45,974 nt of DNA from an uncultured Romboutsia sp. (GTDB lineage Bacteria > Bacillota > Clostridia > Peptostreptococcales > Peptostreptococcaceae), in the NCBI GenBank assembly GCA_937907205.1, contig CALESE010000146.1, positions 1 to 45,974 of the forward strand, given 5' to 3'. The position numbers and the translations under genes are program-made. The notes under the pieces were generated by a model that worked only from the letters and a program-made list of their open reading frames with translations, searched no databases and was not told where the DNA came from. Position 1 is the first letter of the stretch, and each line of letters starts with the position of its first letter. Below are positions 24,997-33,199 of the stretch, in pieces.

Positions 24997-25920
24997 TTAG
25001 TTATTGTTTATATCAGATAAATCTTTAGCTATTTGAGCAGCAACTTTAGCATTGTTGTAAACTAACTCTATGTTAGATTCTAAACTCTTACCATCAGTTA
25101 TAGTCTTAACTTTATCTAATAAGAATGGCGTAACATTTTTTCCAGCTATATTCTTTTCTTCAGCTTCTTTTAAAGCAGATTCTATAGCGTTGTTTATAGT
25201 ATCATAATCCATTTCAAATTCCTCAGGTATTGGATTACCTATAACCATACCACCTTTTAAGTTTAAGTCCCATTTAGCTTTTAGAGCTTGTGCAACTTCC
25301 ATAGAAGAATCTACTCTGTAATCAACACCGAATCCACTTCTTCTAGTGTAGAATGAAGGCATTTCGTCTGTACCAAATCCTATTACTGGAACTCCGTTAG
25401 TTTCTAAGTATTCTAAAGTTAATCCTATATCTAGTATAGATTTTGCTCCTGCACATATAACAGCAACATTAGTATTAGCTAATTCTTGTAAGTCAGCTGA
25501 TATATCGAAAGTTGTTTCAGCACCTCTGTGAACACCACCTATACCACCTGTAGCAAATACTTTAACACCAGCTAAGTCAGCTAATATCATAGTAGTAGCA
25601 ACTGTAGTAGCTCCTGTTAATTTCTTTGATATTATAAATGGTAAATCTCTTCTACTAGCTTTCACTACATCTTTGCTAGTTCCTAAGAATTCTATTTCTT
25701 CTTCAGTAAGACCAACTTTTAATACACCATCTATTATAGCTATAGTAGCTGGTATAGCTCCATTTTCTCTTATTATTTTACTAACATTTTTAGCCATTTC
25801 TATATTTTTAGGGTAAGGCATACCATGAGATATTATAGTTGACTCTAGCGCAACTACTGGTTGTCCTGCTGCTACTGCCTTTTGAACTTCTGGATGTACT
25901 TGTAAATATTTTTCTAACAT
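24997..25920 (-). CDS. psuG: Pseudouridine-5'-phosphate glycosidase
   Basis: Cleaves the C-C bond of pseudouridine 5'-phosphate to uracil and ribose 5-phosphate. The 307-residue protein shows the family signature ALESTIISHGMPYP (Glu26) near the start, the FATGGIGGVHRGAETTFDIS segment (123-142), and VICAGAKSILDIG with Lys160 as the likely Schiff-base lysine. It starts 7 bases inside the end of psuK, so the pair is translationally coupled. psuK phosphorylates the nucleoside and psuG then splits it. The ribosome site AAGGAGAT lies in the 3' end of psuK. Confidence 0.96.
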   Translation of the reverse strand: MLEKYLQVHPEVQKAVAAGQPVVALESTIISHGMPYPKNIEMAKNVSKIIRENGAIPATIAIIDGVLKVGLTEEEIEFLGTSKDVVKASRRDLPFIISKKLTGATTVATTMILADLAGVKVFATGGIGGVHRGAETTFDISADLQELANTNVAVICAGAKSILDIGLTLEYLETNGVPVIGFGTDEMPSFYTRRSGFGVDYRVDSSMEVAQALKAKWDLNLKGGMVIGNPIPEEFEMDYDTINNAIESALKEAEEKNIAGKNVTPFLLDKVKTITDGKSLESNIELVYNNAKVAAQIAKDLSDINNN

Positions 25921-27008
25921 AAGATCATCTCCTTAAGTATTTTTTCAACATTGTCTACTGACATGTTAGGATTTATTGTATTTTCATGAGAAAGTGCGAT
26001 TATTGAAGCTGCCATAGAGAATTTAGCACAGTACTCTATATCAAAATCATTTATATGAGAATAGATAAGTCCTGCTGTAAACGCATCTCCAGCACCCGTA
26101 GCACTTACTATATTAACGTCTACACCATTTATATGCATACTAGCTTCATTGTTGGCACAATATACTCCATTTTTACCAAGGGTAATAAATACATTTTTTA
26201 CACCTTTTTCAATAAAGTATTTACAACATAATTTTATATCTTCCATATTATTTATTTTTATATCAGATAAAGCCTCAGCTTCATACTGATTTAGTTTTAT
26301 AGTATGGAATAGTCCAATTACATCTTTAATTTTCATACATTTTGATGTAGAAACTGTATCAACAAAAATAGGTATATGTGAATATGTTGAAGTAATATAA
26401 TCAATAACATCTTGAGATAAATTAGTATCTATTACGATAGCTAAAGAATCGTTAATTTGTTGATGTTTTGATGTTATATAATCTAAATCTAGTTTGTCTA
26501 ATATATCCATATGAGATATTGCAACTTGCATATCATTATCGTCATTTAGTATAGAAACATACATTGAAGTTGGATATTCATTAGAAACATAGCAATCTTC
26601 TACATCTATACCATAACTTCTACATTCTGATAATATTTGATTTCCATATAAATCATTTCCAATAGCAGATATAAGTTTTGTATTTATACCTAATCTACAT
26701 ATATTGTCAGCAATGTTTCTCCCAACACCACCTAAAGATATATCAACTTTACCTGGGTTAGAATCAAATAAAACTAAAGACTTATTAGGAACACCTTGAA
26801 TATCTATATTAGAACCACCGATAACTGTTATATAGTTGCTTTTCTTTAGAATATATCCTTTTCCTATGATATATCCTTTTTTCATAAGGTTAGTTATATG
26901 TACTGCAACTGAAGAACGAGTTATAGATAGTTTATCAGCTAATTCTTGTTGAGAAATCATAGGATTCTCTTTTATTACATCTAGAATTTCTTTTTCTCTA
27001 TCAGTCAT
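25914..27008 (-). CDS. psuK: Pseudouridine kinase with N-terminal HTH domain
   Basis: A 364-residue fusion. Residues about 1-55 are a winged helix (REKEILDVIKENPMISQQEL, then LSITRSSVAVHITNLMKKGYI). From about 58 it is a PfkB kinase with GGSNIDIQG, SLGGVGRNIADNICRLGIN and the catalytic TGAGDAF (GAGD at 305-308). The kinase makes pseudouridine 5'-phosphate for PsuG. The HTH suggests it can also bind DNA, perhaps its own promoter, where a perfect 15-bp inverted repeat lies 30-76 bases upstream of the start. The ATG is preceded by AAGGTGAT. It is first in the psuK-psuG unit. Confidence 0.92.
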   Translation of the reverse strand: MTDREKEILDVIKENPMISQQELADKLSITRSSVAVHITNLMKKGYIIGKGYILKKSNYITVIGGSNIDIQGVPNKSLVLFDSNPGKVDISLGGVGRNIADNICRLGINTKLISAIGNDLYGNQILSECRSYGIDVEDCYVSNEYPTSMYVSILNDDNDMQVAISHMDILDKLDLDYITSKHQQINDSLAIVIDTNLSQDVIDYITSTYSHIPIFVDTVSTSKCMKIKDVIGLFHTIKLNQYEAEALSDIKINNMEDIKLCCKYFIEKGVKNVFITLGKNGVYCANNEASMHINGVDVNIVSATGAGDAFTAGLIYSHINDFDIEYCAKFSMAASIIALSHENTINPNMSVDNVEKILKEMILC

Positions 27009-27037
27009 AATTTTATCACCTTGATTAATATTTGTTT

Positions 27038-27084
27038 ATATAATAAGCATATATTAATAGTATTTTAACATATGCTTATTATAT
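27038..27084. promoter_or_regulatory. Perfect 15-bp inverted repeat upstream of psuK
   Basis: ATATAATAAGCATAT (27038-27052) and its exact complement ATATGCTTATTATAT (27070-27084) are separated by 17 bp. They lie in the psuK/yabG divergent region, beginning 30 bp before the psuK start. A candidate operator for the HTH domain of PsuK, or a hairpin in the 5' leader. Repeat observed; function inferred. Confidence 0.6.
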
Positions 27085-27122
27085 ATTTCAACAATAAATT
27101 ATTAAATATACTCATTTATGTA

Positions 27123-27149
27123 ACAAAAATATTTATGCATCATAGAATA
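27123..27149 (+). promoter_or_regulatory. Candidate sigma-K-type promoter of yabG
   Basis: CATAGAATA (27141-27149) fits the mother-cell sigma-K -10 pattern CATAnnnTA. An AC at 27123-27124, 16 bases upstream, fits the short -35. yabG is sigma-K dependent in Bacillus. The -35 is minimal, so this is moderate evidence only. Confidence 0.4.
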
Positions 27150-27181
27150 AGACTAAGACAAAAGTTTTTAGGAGGACAACT

Positions 27182-28042
27182 ATGAAGATAGGGGATATTG
27201 TAGCAAGAAAATCTTATAATAAAGATATTGTTTTTAAAATAATGGGATTTAGTATAGATGAAAATAATAATAAAATTGCCTTATTAAAAGGCGTAGCTTT
27301 TAGAATTATTGCAGATGCATATGTAGATGATTTAGAAGAAGTTAAACTTCCAGATATAAGAGATCTTTTGATTGATAAAAATGTGGAAGGTATATTATCA
27401 AAATCAGTGAAAAATGCAAGAGATAGACAAAAAAAGATGATTAGAGCAGTTCCTAAATTGCAGGCAAATTCAAATTCATATGGTATTCCAGGAAAAGTTC
27501 TTCAAATAGATGGAGATAAGGATTATCTAAAAATATGTTTAGATGTTTATACAGAACTTGGTATTCCAGCAGTTGGTGTTGCAATTCCAGAAGCCAATCA
27601 ATATAAAGAAGTACTTAATTTACTTGAAAAGCATAAACCGGATATATTAGTTATAACAGGCCATGATGCCTTAACAAATAGAAATGGTAATATAACAGAT
27701 TTAAGTAATTATAAAAACTCAATGAATTTTATTAAAGCAGTAAAGCAAGCTAGAAAATGGCAATCAGATATAGATAGCTTAGTTATATTTGCAGGAGCTT
27801 GTCAATCTAACTATGAACAACTTATAAATGCAGGAGCCAATTATGCTAGTTCACCAGGTAGAATAATGATACATGCATTAGATCCTGTATTTGTAGTTGA
27901 AAAAATTGCTTGTTCAAGAATAGATACTATAGTTCCTGTTGATGAAATAATAGAGCAGACTGTAACTGGAATTAAAGGGGTTGGAGGTTTAGAAACAAGA
28001 GGTAAATTTAGATGGGCAATGCCAAAATCAATGTTATATTAA
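27182..28042 (+). CDS. yabG: Sporulation-specific protease YabG
   Basis: A 286-residue protease made late in sporulation that processes spore-coat proteins; in C. difficile it also cleaves cortex-hydrolase precursors. The opening MKIGDIVARKSYNKDIVFKI is typical. A catalytic Cys207 lies in IFAGACQSNYEQL and a likely partner His161 in VITGHDALTN. The C-terminus ends VGGLETRGKFRWAMP. It is the first gene of the conserved sporulation block. AGGAGGAC precedes the ATG. A candidate sigma-K promoter lies upstream. Family identity is firm. Confidence 0.95.
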   Translation: MKIGDIVARKSYNKDIVFKIMGFSIDENNNKIALLKGVAFRIIADAYVDDLEEVKLPDIRDLLIDKNVEGILSKSVKNARDRQKKMIRAVPKLQANSNSYGIPGKVLQIDGDKDYLKICLDVYTELGIPAVGVAIPEANQYKEVLNLLEKHKPDILVITGHDALTNRNGNITDLSNYKNSMNFIKAVKQARKWQSDIDSLVIFAGACQSNYEQLINAGANYASSPGRIMIHALDPVFVVEKIACSRIDTIVPVDEIIEQTVTGIKGVGGLETRGKFRWAMPKSMLY

Positions 28043-28126
28043 TAAATAAGTTAAAAAATATATGATATATCAAAAATTTCTATTGACTTTTGTATTAAAA
28101 ATATATAAAATAATTAGTTTAAACAT

Positions 28127-28155
28127 TTGACAAATGAACATAATTATGGTATTAT
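28127..28155 (+). promoter_or_regulatory. Strong vegetative promoter of veg
   Basis: A consensus TTGACA (28127-28132), a 17-bp spacer and TATTAT (28150-28155) with an extended-10 TG at 28147-28148. This is one of the best sigma-A promoters in the window, and the veg promoter is known as very strong in Bacillus. Confidence 0.8.
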
Positions 28156-28188
28156 GTAAACATACAAACGTTTAAAGAAGGTGATATT

Positions 28189-28455
28189 ATGGCTACTGTT
28201 CAAACTCTAGATAAAATAAGAGAAAGCCTTGAGAGGCATTTAGGCAAGAAAATATTACTAAGAGCAAACAAAGGAAGAAAACAAATAATTACTAAAAGGG
28301 GAGTACTAGAAAAAGTATATCCAAGTGTATTTGTTATAAAACTAGATGATGGAGATGGAGGATACTCTAGAGTATCTTATAGCTATTCTGATTTATTGAC
28401 ATCTAATGTGAAAGTACAAGTTTTTAAAGATCAAAATAAATTGCACGCAAGTTAA
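28189..28455 (+). CDS. veg: Veg protein
   Basis: An 88-residue protein of the highly conserved Veg family, with TLDKIRESLERHLGKKILLR and KGRKQIITKRGVLEKVYPSV followed by FVIKLD and a SYSYSDLLT near the end. In Bacillus it affects biofilm matrix expression and spore germination; its molecular role is unclear. It usually lies near yabG and ispE, as here. The start ATG follows AAGGTGAT. A consensus promoter lies upstream and a T-rich terminator follows. It is a single-gene unit. Confidence 0.95.
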   Translation: MATVQTLDKIRESLERHLGKKILLRANKGRKQIITKRGVLEKVYPSVFVIKLDDGDGGYSRVSYSYSDLLTSNVKVQVFKDQNKLHAS

Positions 28456-28493
28456 AATTATACCTATTAAAAATAGGTGTAATTTTTTTTTTT
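28455..28493 (+). terminator. Terminator after veg
   Basis: AATTATACCTATT pairs with AATAGGTGTAATT (one G-U) and is followed by a T run of about 11. Confidence 0.9.
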
Positions 28494-28550
28494 CCTTTCT
28501 AATATAAATATAGTGTGATAATTATATTTAATTTACAGGGGGACAAATTT

Positions 28551-30101
28551 ATGGAACTAATTAAAGATGTAATAAAAGTTGATAACAGATTAGATTTTGG
28601 AAAATATCAAACATTCATAGAAACAGAAGTTGTTGTGCCAGATAAAAAGTTAGATGTATATGATATAGTTAAAACTGAAGGGTACATATCTTTAAGAAAA
28701 GTAGAAGTTACAGATGGAAAGTTAATTTTCAGAGGGAGTTTTAATTATAATGTAATTTATATAGCTGATGATAAGACTACAGTTTCAAATGTAGATGGAA
28801 AAATAGAAATAAATGAAGTAGTAGAAAAAGATAATTTAGTTCAAGATATGGAATACATGCTATATCCAGAAGTAGAACATATAGATTGTACTATACTTAA
28901 TGAAAGAAAAATAAGAGTAGGTACTCTTATGAATATAAAAGGAAGCTTATTTGATAAACAGAGATTAGATATAGTTAAGGATGTTTCTCAAGTAGAAGGA
29001 ATACAAAAGTACAGAAAAGAAGTAAGCTATCAAGATATAATAGGCATAGAAAAGTCTGAAAGTGTAATAAGAGATACTATGACTATAAATACTGAAGAAA
29101 TACAATCTATAATAAGTCTAAATCCAGCTGTTAGAATAAAAGAAAGTAGAGTAGCTGACAATAAAGTAATAATAGGAGGAGTATTAGAAATAAATCCATT
29201 AGCTTGCACTTATGATGGAGAATTAGTTGAGTTAGATAGAGCAGGAGTAGAATTTACTCAATTTATAGAAGTTCCAGGTGTTTGTGAAGGTATGACAGAA
29301 GAAACATTATTATCTATGGGTGATTTAAATTATACATTTAAGCAAAACAATGAAAGTAATACGGGAATATTAGAATTAGATTGTACTGTATATTCTAAAG
29401 TTAAAGTAACAGATGAAGTAACAAGAGAAGTTTTACAAGATGCTTATTCACCACAAAAAGTTTTAAAATTTGACCAAAAATCTGTTGAATTAAATAAAAC
29501 TTTAAATAATAGTACAGAAAGTTTTACAATAAGGGAATCTATAAATAATACAAATGAAGATATACAAATAAAAGATGTAGTAAGTGTTTGCCCATCTATA
29601 TTTATAGAAAATTCATATGTTGAAGGTGACGAAAGTATTATACAAGGCATAGTTAAAATAGATATATTATACGTTCCAGTGGAAGGGTTAAAATCAGTTT
29701 ATAAATTAAGTGAAGAAATACCATTTGAACATGAGGTAGCTGTAGATAATATAACAGACACTAGTAAAGTATTTAGTACAGTTTGTATAGATAAAATAGA
29801 TGCAGATTTAAATAGAGATTCCATAGATTTAAATGTAAAAATAAGTAGATTTACTGAGGTGATAGATAAAAAATCAGAAAGTTTTATAATAAAAGGTGAT
29901 GATTTAGGAGAATACGATTTATCTAAAGCGCCAAGTATAATAGTTTATATATGCAAAGAAGGAGATAGCCTTTGGAATGTTGCTAAAAAATACAATACTA
30001 CTGAAGAAGAAATAGCTGAATTAAATGATATAAAATCAGATGAATCATTATGTACAGGAAAATGCTTAATATTAGAAAAAAAAGTAGTTTCAGCTGAATA
30101 A
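28551..30101 (+). CDS. sipL: SpoIVA-interacting coat protein SipL (DUF3794 + LysM)
   Basis: A 516-residue protein. The long N-terminal and middle parts carry DUF3794 repeats (for example YDIVKTEGYISLRKVEVTDG). The C-terminus (about 465-512) is a LysM domain with VYICKEGDSLWNVAKKYNTT. In C. difficile SipL binds the coat ATPase SpoIVA through its LysM domain and is needed for coat assembly around the forespore. Length and position (between veg and ispE) match. I place the start at ATG 28551, 9 bp after AGGGGGAC. The reading frame runs open from 28515, but that ATG has no ribosome site. A sigma-E promoter is expected in 28495-28535; a GATAATTAT stretch there is only a weak match. Confidence 0.88.
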   Translation: MELIKDVIKVDNRLDFGKYQTFIETEVVVPDKKLDVYDIVKTEGYISLRKVEVTDGKLIFRGSFNYNVIYIADDKTTVSNVDGKIEINEVVEKDNLVQDMEYMLYPEVEHIDCTILNERKIRVGTLMNIKGSLFDKQRLDIVKDVSQVEGIQKYRKEVSYQDIIGIEKSESVIRDTMTINTEEIQSIISLNPAVRIKESRVADNKVIIGGVLEINPLACTYDGELVELDRAGVEFTQFIEVPGVCEGMTEETLLSMGDLNYTFKQNNESNTGILELDCTVYSKVKVTDEVTREVLQDAYSPQKVLKFDQKSVELNKTLNNSTESFTIRESINNTNEDIQIKDVVSVCPSIFIENSYVEGDESIIQGIVKIDILYVPVEGLKSVYKLSEEIPFEHEVAVDNITDTSKVFSTVCIDKIDADLNRDSIDLNVKISRFTEVIDKKSESFIIKGDDLGEYDLSKAPSIIVYICKEGDSLWNVAKKYNTTEEEIAELNDIKSDESLCTGKCLILEKKVVSAE

Positions 30102-30118
30102 TTTAATCAAAATAATCA

Positions 30119-30166
30119 AAATAAAATGATAGGGGAATTATAATCCCCTATTATTTTATTTTTTGT
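30119..30166 (+). terminator. Terminator after sipL
   Basis: A long imperfect stem: AATAAAATGATAGGGGA with TCCCCTATTATTTTATT, followed by a T run. Confidence 0.8.
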
Positions 30167-30218
30167 AGTATAATGATAATAGTTATTAAAGCATTATATC
30201 TACAATAAGGAGGCTAAA

Positions 30219-31100
30219 ATGAATTCTATAAAACTAAAAAGTAGAGCGAAAATAAATTTATCGATAGATGTATTAGGAAAAAGAGAAGATGGATATCATT
30301 TAGTCGAAATGATAATGCAAACGATTGATTTATATGATGTTATAAAAATAATAGAATTAAGTTCGGATGATATAATTCTAAAAAGTAATAGTAGCGATAT
30401 TCCTTTAGATGATAATAATATTGTTTATAAAGCTATAAATCTATTAAAAAATAAATTCAATATAAATAAAGGTATTGAAATTTTTATACAAAAAAATATA
30501 CCTATAGCAGCAGGAATGGCTGGAGGTAGTTCTAATGCGGCTGCTGTATTAGTTGGTCTTAATAAGCTATGGGGATTAAATCTATCAGAATTAGATTTAC
30601 AAAAATTGGGATTTAAATTAGGGGCAGATGTACCTTTTTGTATATCAGGAAAAGCTGTATTAGCCCAAGGAGTTGGAGAAGAATTAAGTTTTATTAAAGG
30701 GTTACCAAAAGATATATCGATTTTAATATGCAAACCTGAAATTTTTGTATCAACTAAAGATGTATATGAAGGTCTAGATTTAAATAATATACAAAATAGG
30801 CCAGATAATAAGAAATTATTAGAAGACCTTAGACAAGAAAATATACAATCTTTAGCTAAAAATATGGTAAATGTACTCGAAAGTGTCACAAGCATACATT
30901 ATAGAGAAATAAAAGAGATAGAAAAAGTCATGATGGAAAATGGAGCATTAGGATCTATGATGAGTGGAAGTGGTCCAACAGTTTTTGGATTGTATAAAAA
31001 TAGAGAAGATGCTTTAAAAAGTGAAAAAGAGTTATTAAAAAATTATAAACAAGTTTATGTAGTTAATAGTAGTGAAAAAGGAGTTGAGGTTATTGGATAA
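30219..31100 (+). CDS. ispE: 4-diphosphocytidyl-2-C-methyl-D-erythritol kinase
   Basis: Phosphorylates CDP-methylerythritol in the non-mevalonate isoprenoid pathway. A 293-residue GHMP kinase with the N-terminal KSRAKINLSIDVLGKREDGY (catalytic-lysine region), the ATP loop PIAAGMAGGSSNAAAVL, KLGADVPFCISGKA with its acidic residue, and the C-terminal GALGSMMSGSGPTVFG. TAAGGAGG precedes the ATG. The following GntR gene begins inside its 3' end, so they share a transcript. This neighbour order recurs in Peptostreptococcaceae. Confidence 0.97.
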   Translation: MNSIKLKSRAKINLSIDVLGKREDGYHLVEMIMQTIDLYDVIKIIELSSDDIILKSNSSDIPLDDNNIVYKAINLLKNKFNINKGIEIFIQKNIPIAAGMAGGSSNAAAVLVGLNKLWGLNLSELDLQKLGFKLGADVPFCISGKAVLAQGVGEELSFIKGLPKDISILICKPEIFVSTKDVYEGLDLNNIQNRPDNKKLLEDLRQENIQSLAKNMVNVLESVTSIHYREIKEIEKVMMENGALGSMMSGSGPTVFGLYKNREDALKSEKELLKNYKQVYVVNSSEKGVEVIG

Positions 31101-31770
31101 TTTAAATAAATTAAATTTAGATGAATATAAGCCATTAAGGGATGTAGTTTTTGAGAATCTAAGAGAAGCTATATTAGAAGGAAGATTAAGACCAGGCCAA
31201 AGACTTATGGAAGTTCAGTTAGCAGAACAATTGGGAGTAAGTAGAACGCCAGTAAGAGAAGCTATAAGGAAGCTTGAATTAGAAGGACTAGTTATAATGT
31301 TACCTAGAAAGGGAGCATATGTAGCCAATATGTCTTTAAAAGATGTAATAGATGTGTTAGAAATAAGAGCTAGTTTAGAAGGTCTTGCAGCATCTCTTGC
31401 AGCTCAAAGAATGAACTCTGATGACATAAAAAAATTGGAAAAAATAGCTAAGGAATATGAGAAAAGTATAAAAGATTCAGATTTAGAAACTTCATTAATA
31501 AAAGATGTTGAATTCCATGAGTGTATATTTAAAGCTACTAATAATAAAAAATTACATCATCTAATAAATTCTTTATGGGAACAGGTATATAGGTTTAGAG
31601 TAACTTATATATCAGATTACGGATCATCATTAAGTATAATAAATGAACATAAGCTTATATTAGATGCTATAAAAAAAGGTGATACTGAATTAGCTAAAAA
31701 ATATGCTACAGAGCATATAGAAAAAGCAGAGCAATTTATGATAGAGAAAGCAAATAATAAAGAATTATAA
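31093..31770 (+). CDS. GntR-family (FadR subfamily) transcriptional regulator
   Basis: A regulator of about 225 residues. The N-terminal GntR winged helix reads LRPGQRLMEVQLAEQLGVSR followed by TPVREAIRKLELEGLV. The C-terminal FCD domain has VLEIRASLEGLAA, FHECIFKATNN and a final EHKLILDAI with metal- or ligand-binding His residues. I place the start at TTG 31093, 9 bp after AAGGAG (31078-31083). The frame is also open from GTG 31072, which would add seven residues but has no site. It overlaps the ispE end. The ligand and targets are unknown; acidic metabolites are common for this subfamily. Confidence 0.85.
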   Translation: MDNLNKLNLDEYKPLRDVVFENLREAILEGRLRPGQRLMEVQLAEQLGVSRTPVREAIRKLELEGLVIMLPRKGAYVANMSLKDVIDVLEIRASLEGLAASLAAQRMNSDDIKKLEKIAKEYEKSIKDSDLETSLIKDVEFHECIFKATNNKKLHHLINSLWEQVYRFRVTYISDYGSSLSIINEHKLILDAIKKGDTELAKKYATEHIEKAEQFMIEKANNKEL

Positions 31771-31798
31771 TAAAGAAGGTTTTACCTTCTTTTTTTAC
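31771..31798 (+). terminator. Terminator after the GntR gene
   Basis: AAAGAAGGT pairs with ACCTTCTTT over a very short loop, followed by TTTTTAC. Confidence 0.85.
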
Positions 31799-31811
31799 TG
31801 GAAAAAATTAT

Positions 31812-31839
31812 GAATAAATAAAAACGAATTGGATATACT
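31812..31839 (+). promoter_or_regulatory. Candidate sigma-F promoter of spoIIR
   Basis: GGATATACT (31831-31839) fits the sigma-F -10 pattern GGnnAnAnT. GAATA (31812-31816), 14 bp upstream, resembles the forespore -35. spoIIR is a classic sigma-F target, so location and motif agree. Confidence 0.5.
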
Positions 31840-31872
31840 CAAGCTATAATTAAATTTTAGGGGGATATAAAA

Positions 31873-32547
31873 ATGAAAAATGAACAAAAAATAAAGTTAA
31901 GATTAACTATATTGATAATATGTTTTATAGGTGTTATATCTATGATGACTATATCTATAAATGGGGAAAGTCAAAAAATAGATAATATTTCAGATGATTA
32001 CAAAGAAAAGTTAATAAGATTTCATGTTTTAGCTAATAGTGACTCAGATGAAGACCAAGAATTAAAGTTAAAAGTTAGAGATGCAATTATAGAATATTTA
32101 CAACCAAAACTTATAGAATCTAATAGCATAGATGAAAGTGAAGATATAATCAAGAATGAATACGAAGAACTGGAAAAAATAGCTAGCAATATTATTATTG
32201 AAAATGGATATACTTATGAAGTAAAGGTAGGTATTGATTATAGCAATTTTCCTACTAAACAATACTCTAGTGTGGTACTTCCAGCAGGAGAATATAAAGC
32301 CTTAAGAATTATAATAGGTGAAGGTCAAGGCAAAAATTGGTGGTGTGTTATGTTTCCTCCTTTATGCTTTGTAGATGAAGAAAATGGAGTGATAGACAAA
32401 GCTACTGATGATAAATTAAGAGAAGTATTAACAAAAGAAGAATATGAATTAATAACACAAAACAAGAAGAAAGAAAGTAAAAACAATACAAGAACAAGAG
32501 TAAATGTAAAGTCTAAGATAGTTGAAATCTTAGATAGTTTATTCTAA
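31873..32547 (+). CDS. spoIIR: Stage II sporulation protein R
   Basis: A 224-residue exported signalling protein made in the forespore. It triggers processing of pro-sigma-E in the mother cell via SpoIIGA. Residues about 9-30 form a signal or membrane segment. The conserved core includes the YKEKLIRFHVLANSDSDEDQ segment, LKLKVRDAI, SSVVLPAGEYKALRI and the GQGKNWWCVMFPPLCF cluster. GGGGGAT precedes the ATG. A candidate sigma-F promoter is upstream and a SleB-like hydrolase gene follows, likely co-transcribed. Confidence 0.96.
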   Translation: MKNEQKIKLRLTILIICFIGVISMMTISINGESQKIDNISDDYKEKLIRFHVLANSDSDEDQELKLKVRDAIIEYLQPKLIESNSIDESEDIIKNEYEELEKIASNIIIENGYTYEVKVGIDYSNFPTKQYSSVVLPAGEYKALRIIIGEGQGKNWWCVMFPPLCFVDEENGVIDKATDDKLREVLTKEEYELITQNKKKESKNNTRTRVNVKSKIVEILDSLF

Positions 32548-32580
32548 CAAACCTATAATAATGAAGGAGTGACTTTAACT

Positions 32581-33063
32581 ATGGACAGGTTGATTAAACT
32601 GTTAGTATCAGTATTAGTTTTAACCTATATAAGTATGCCAACTAAATATGTATTAGCTGAAGGTACAAAAGTCGAACCAAATGAACAAAGAAAAGAAGTT
32701 ATAAGTATAACTAATGAAGAGTTATTATTATTATCTAAGTTAATTACAGGAGAAGCTAGAGGAGAAAGTTATGAAGGTCAATTAGCTGTAGCCGCAGTTG
32801 TTGTAAATAGAGTCAAAGATTCTAGATTTCCTGACAATATAAAAGATGTTATATATCAAAAAAATGCTTTTTCGGTGGTTAAAGACGGATCTATAAATAT
32901 AAATCCAACTGAAAGTGCATATAAAGCAGCTCAAGAAGCTTTATATGGAGAAGATCCTACTAATCATGCAATATATTTTTGGAATCCAGATATAGCTACA
33001 TGTAAATGGATTCAAACTTTGAATCCATATATGAGAATAGGAAATCATGTTTTTGCAAAATAA
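32581..33063 (+). CDS. SleB-like cell wall hydrolase
   Basis: An exported protein of about 160 residues. A signal peptide (1-27, ending VLAEG) is followed by a Hydrolase_2/SleB catalytic domain with LLSKLITGEARGESYEGQLA (likely catalytic Glu), VAAVVVNRVKDSRFPD, VIYQKNAFSVV and the closing NPYMRIGNHVFAK. SleB-type enzymes are lytic transglycosylases that degrade spore cortex. This one lacks the N-terminal peptidoglycan-binding domain of true SleB, so it is nearer the CwlJ/short-SleB type. I chose ATG 32581 with AAGGAG at 32564-32569; the upstream in-frame GTG at 32569 overlaps that site. It follows spoIIR by 33 bp. Confidence 0.88.
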   Translation: MDRLIKLLVSVLVLTYISMPTKYVLAEGTKVEPNEQRKEVISITNEELLLLSKLITGEARGESYEGQLAVAAVVVNRVKDSRFPDNIKDVIYQKNAFSVVKDGSININPTESAYKAAQEALYGEDPTNHAIYFWNPDIATCKWIQTLNPYMRIGNHVFAK

Positions 33064-33081
33064 AAATACAGAAAATTTAGT

Positions 33082-33110
33082 TAAAGAAGCTTTTGCTTCT
33101 TTATTTTTTT
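33082..33110 (+). terminator. Terminator after the SleB-like gene
   Basis: TAAAGAAGC and GCTTCTTTA pair over TTTT, followed by TTTTTTT. Confidence 0.9.
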
Positions 33111-33199
33111 ATAAAAATAAACTATAATTATCATTTAGGTAATGTAGTAAGTATATATTATATAAATGATAAATTTTACACCAGGAGGGTGAAATAATT

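Noticed and set aside
28515..28550. N-terminal extension of SipL
   Set aside because: The ATG at 28515 has no ribosome site, while ATG 28551 follows AGGGGGAC and gives the protein the expected start and length.
30425..30895. Minus-strand frame inside ispE (156 residues)
   Set aside because: Antisense shadow of a well-supported gene; no ribosome site or recognisable domain.
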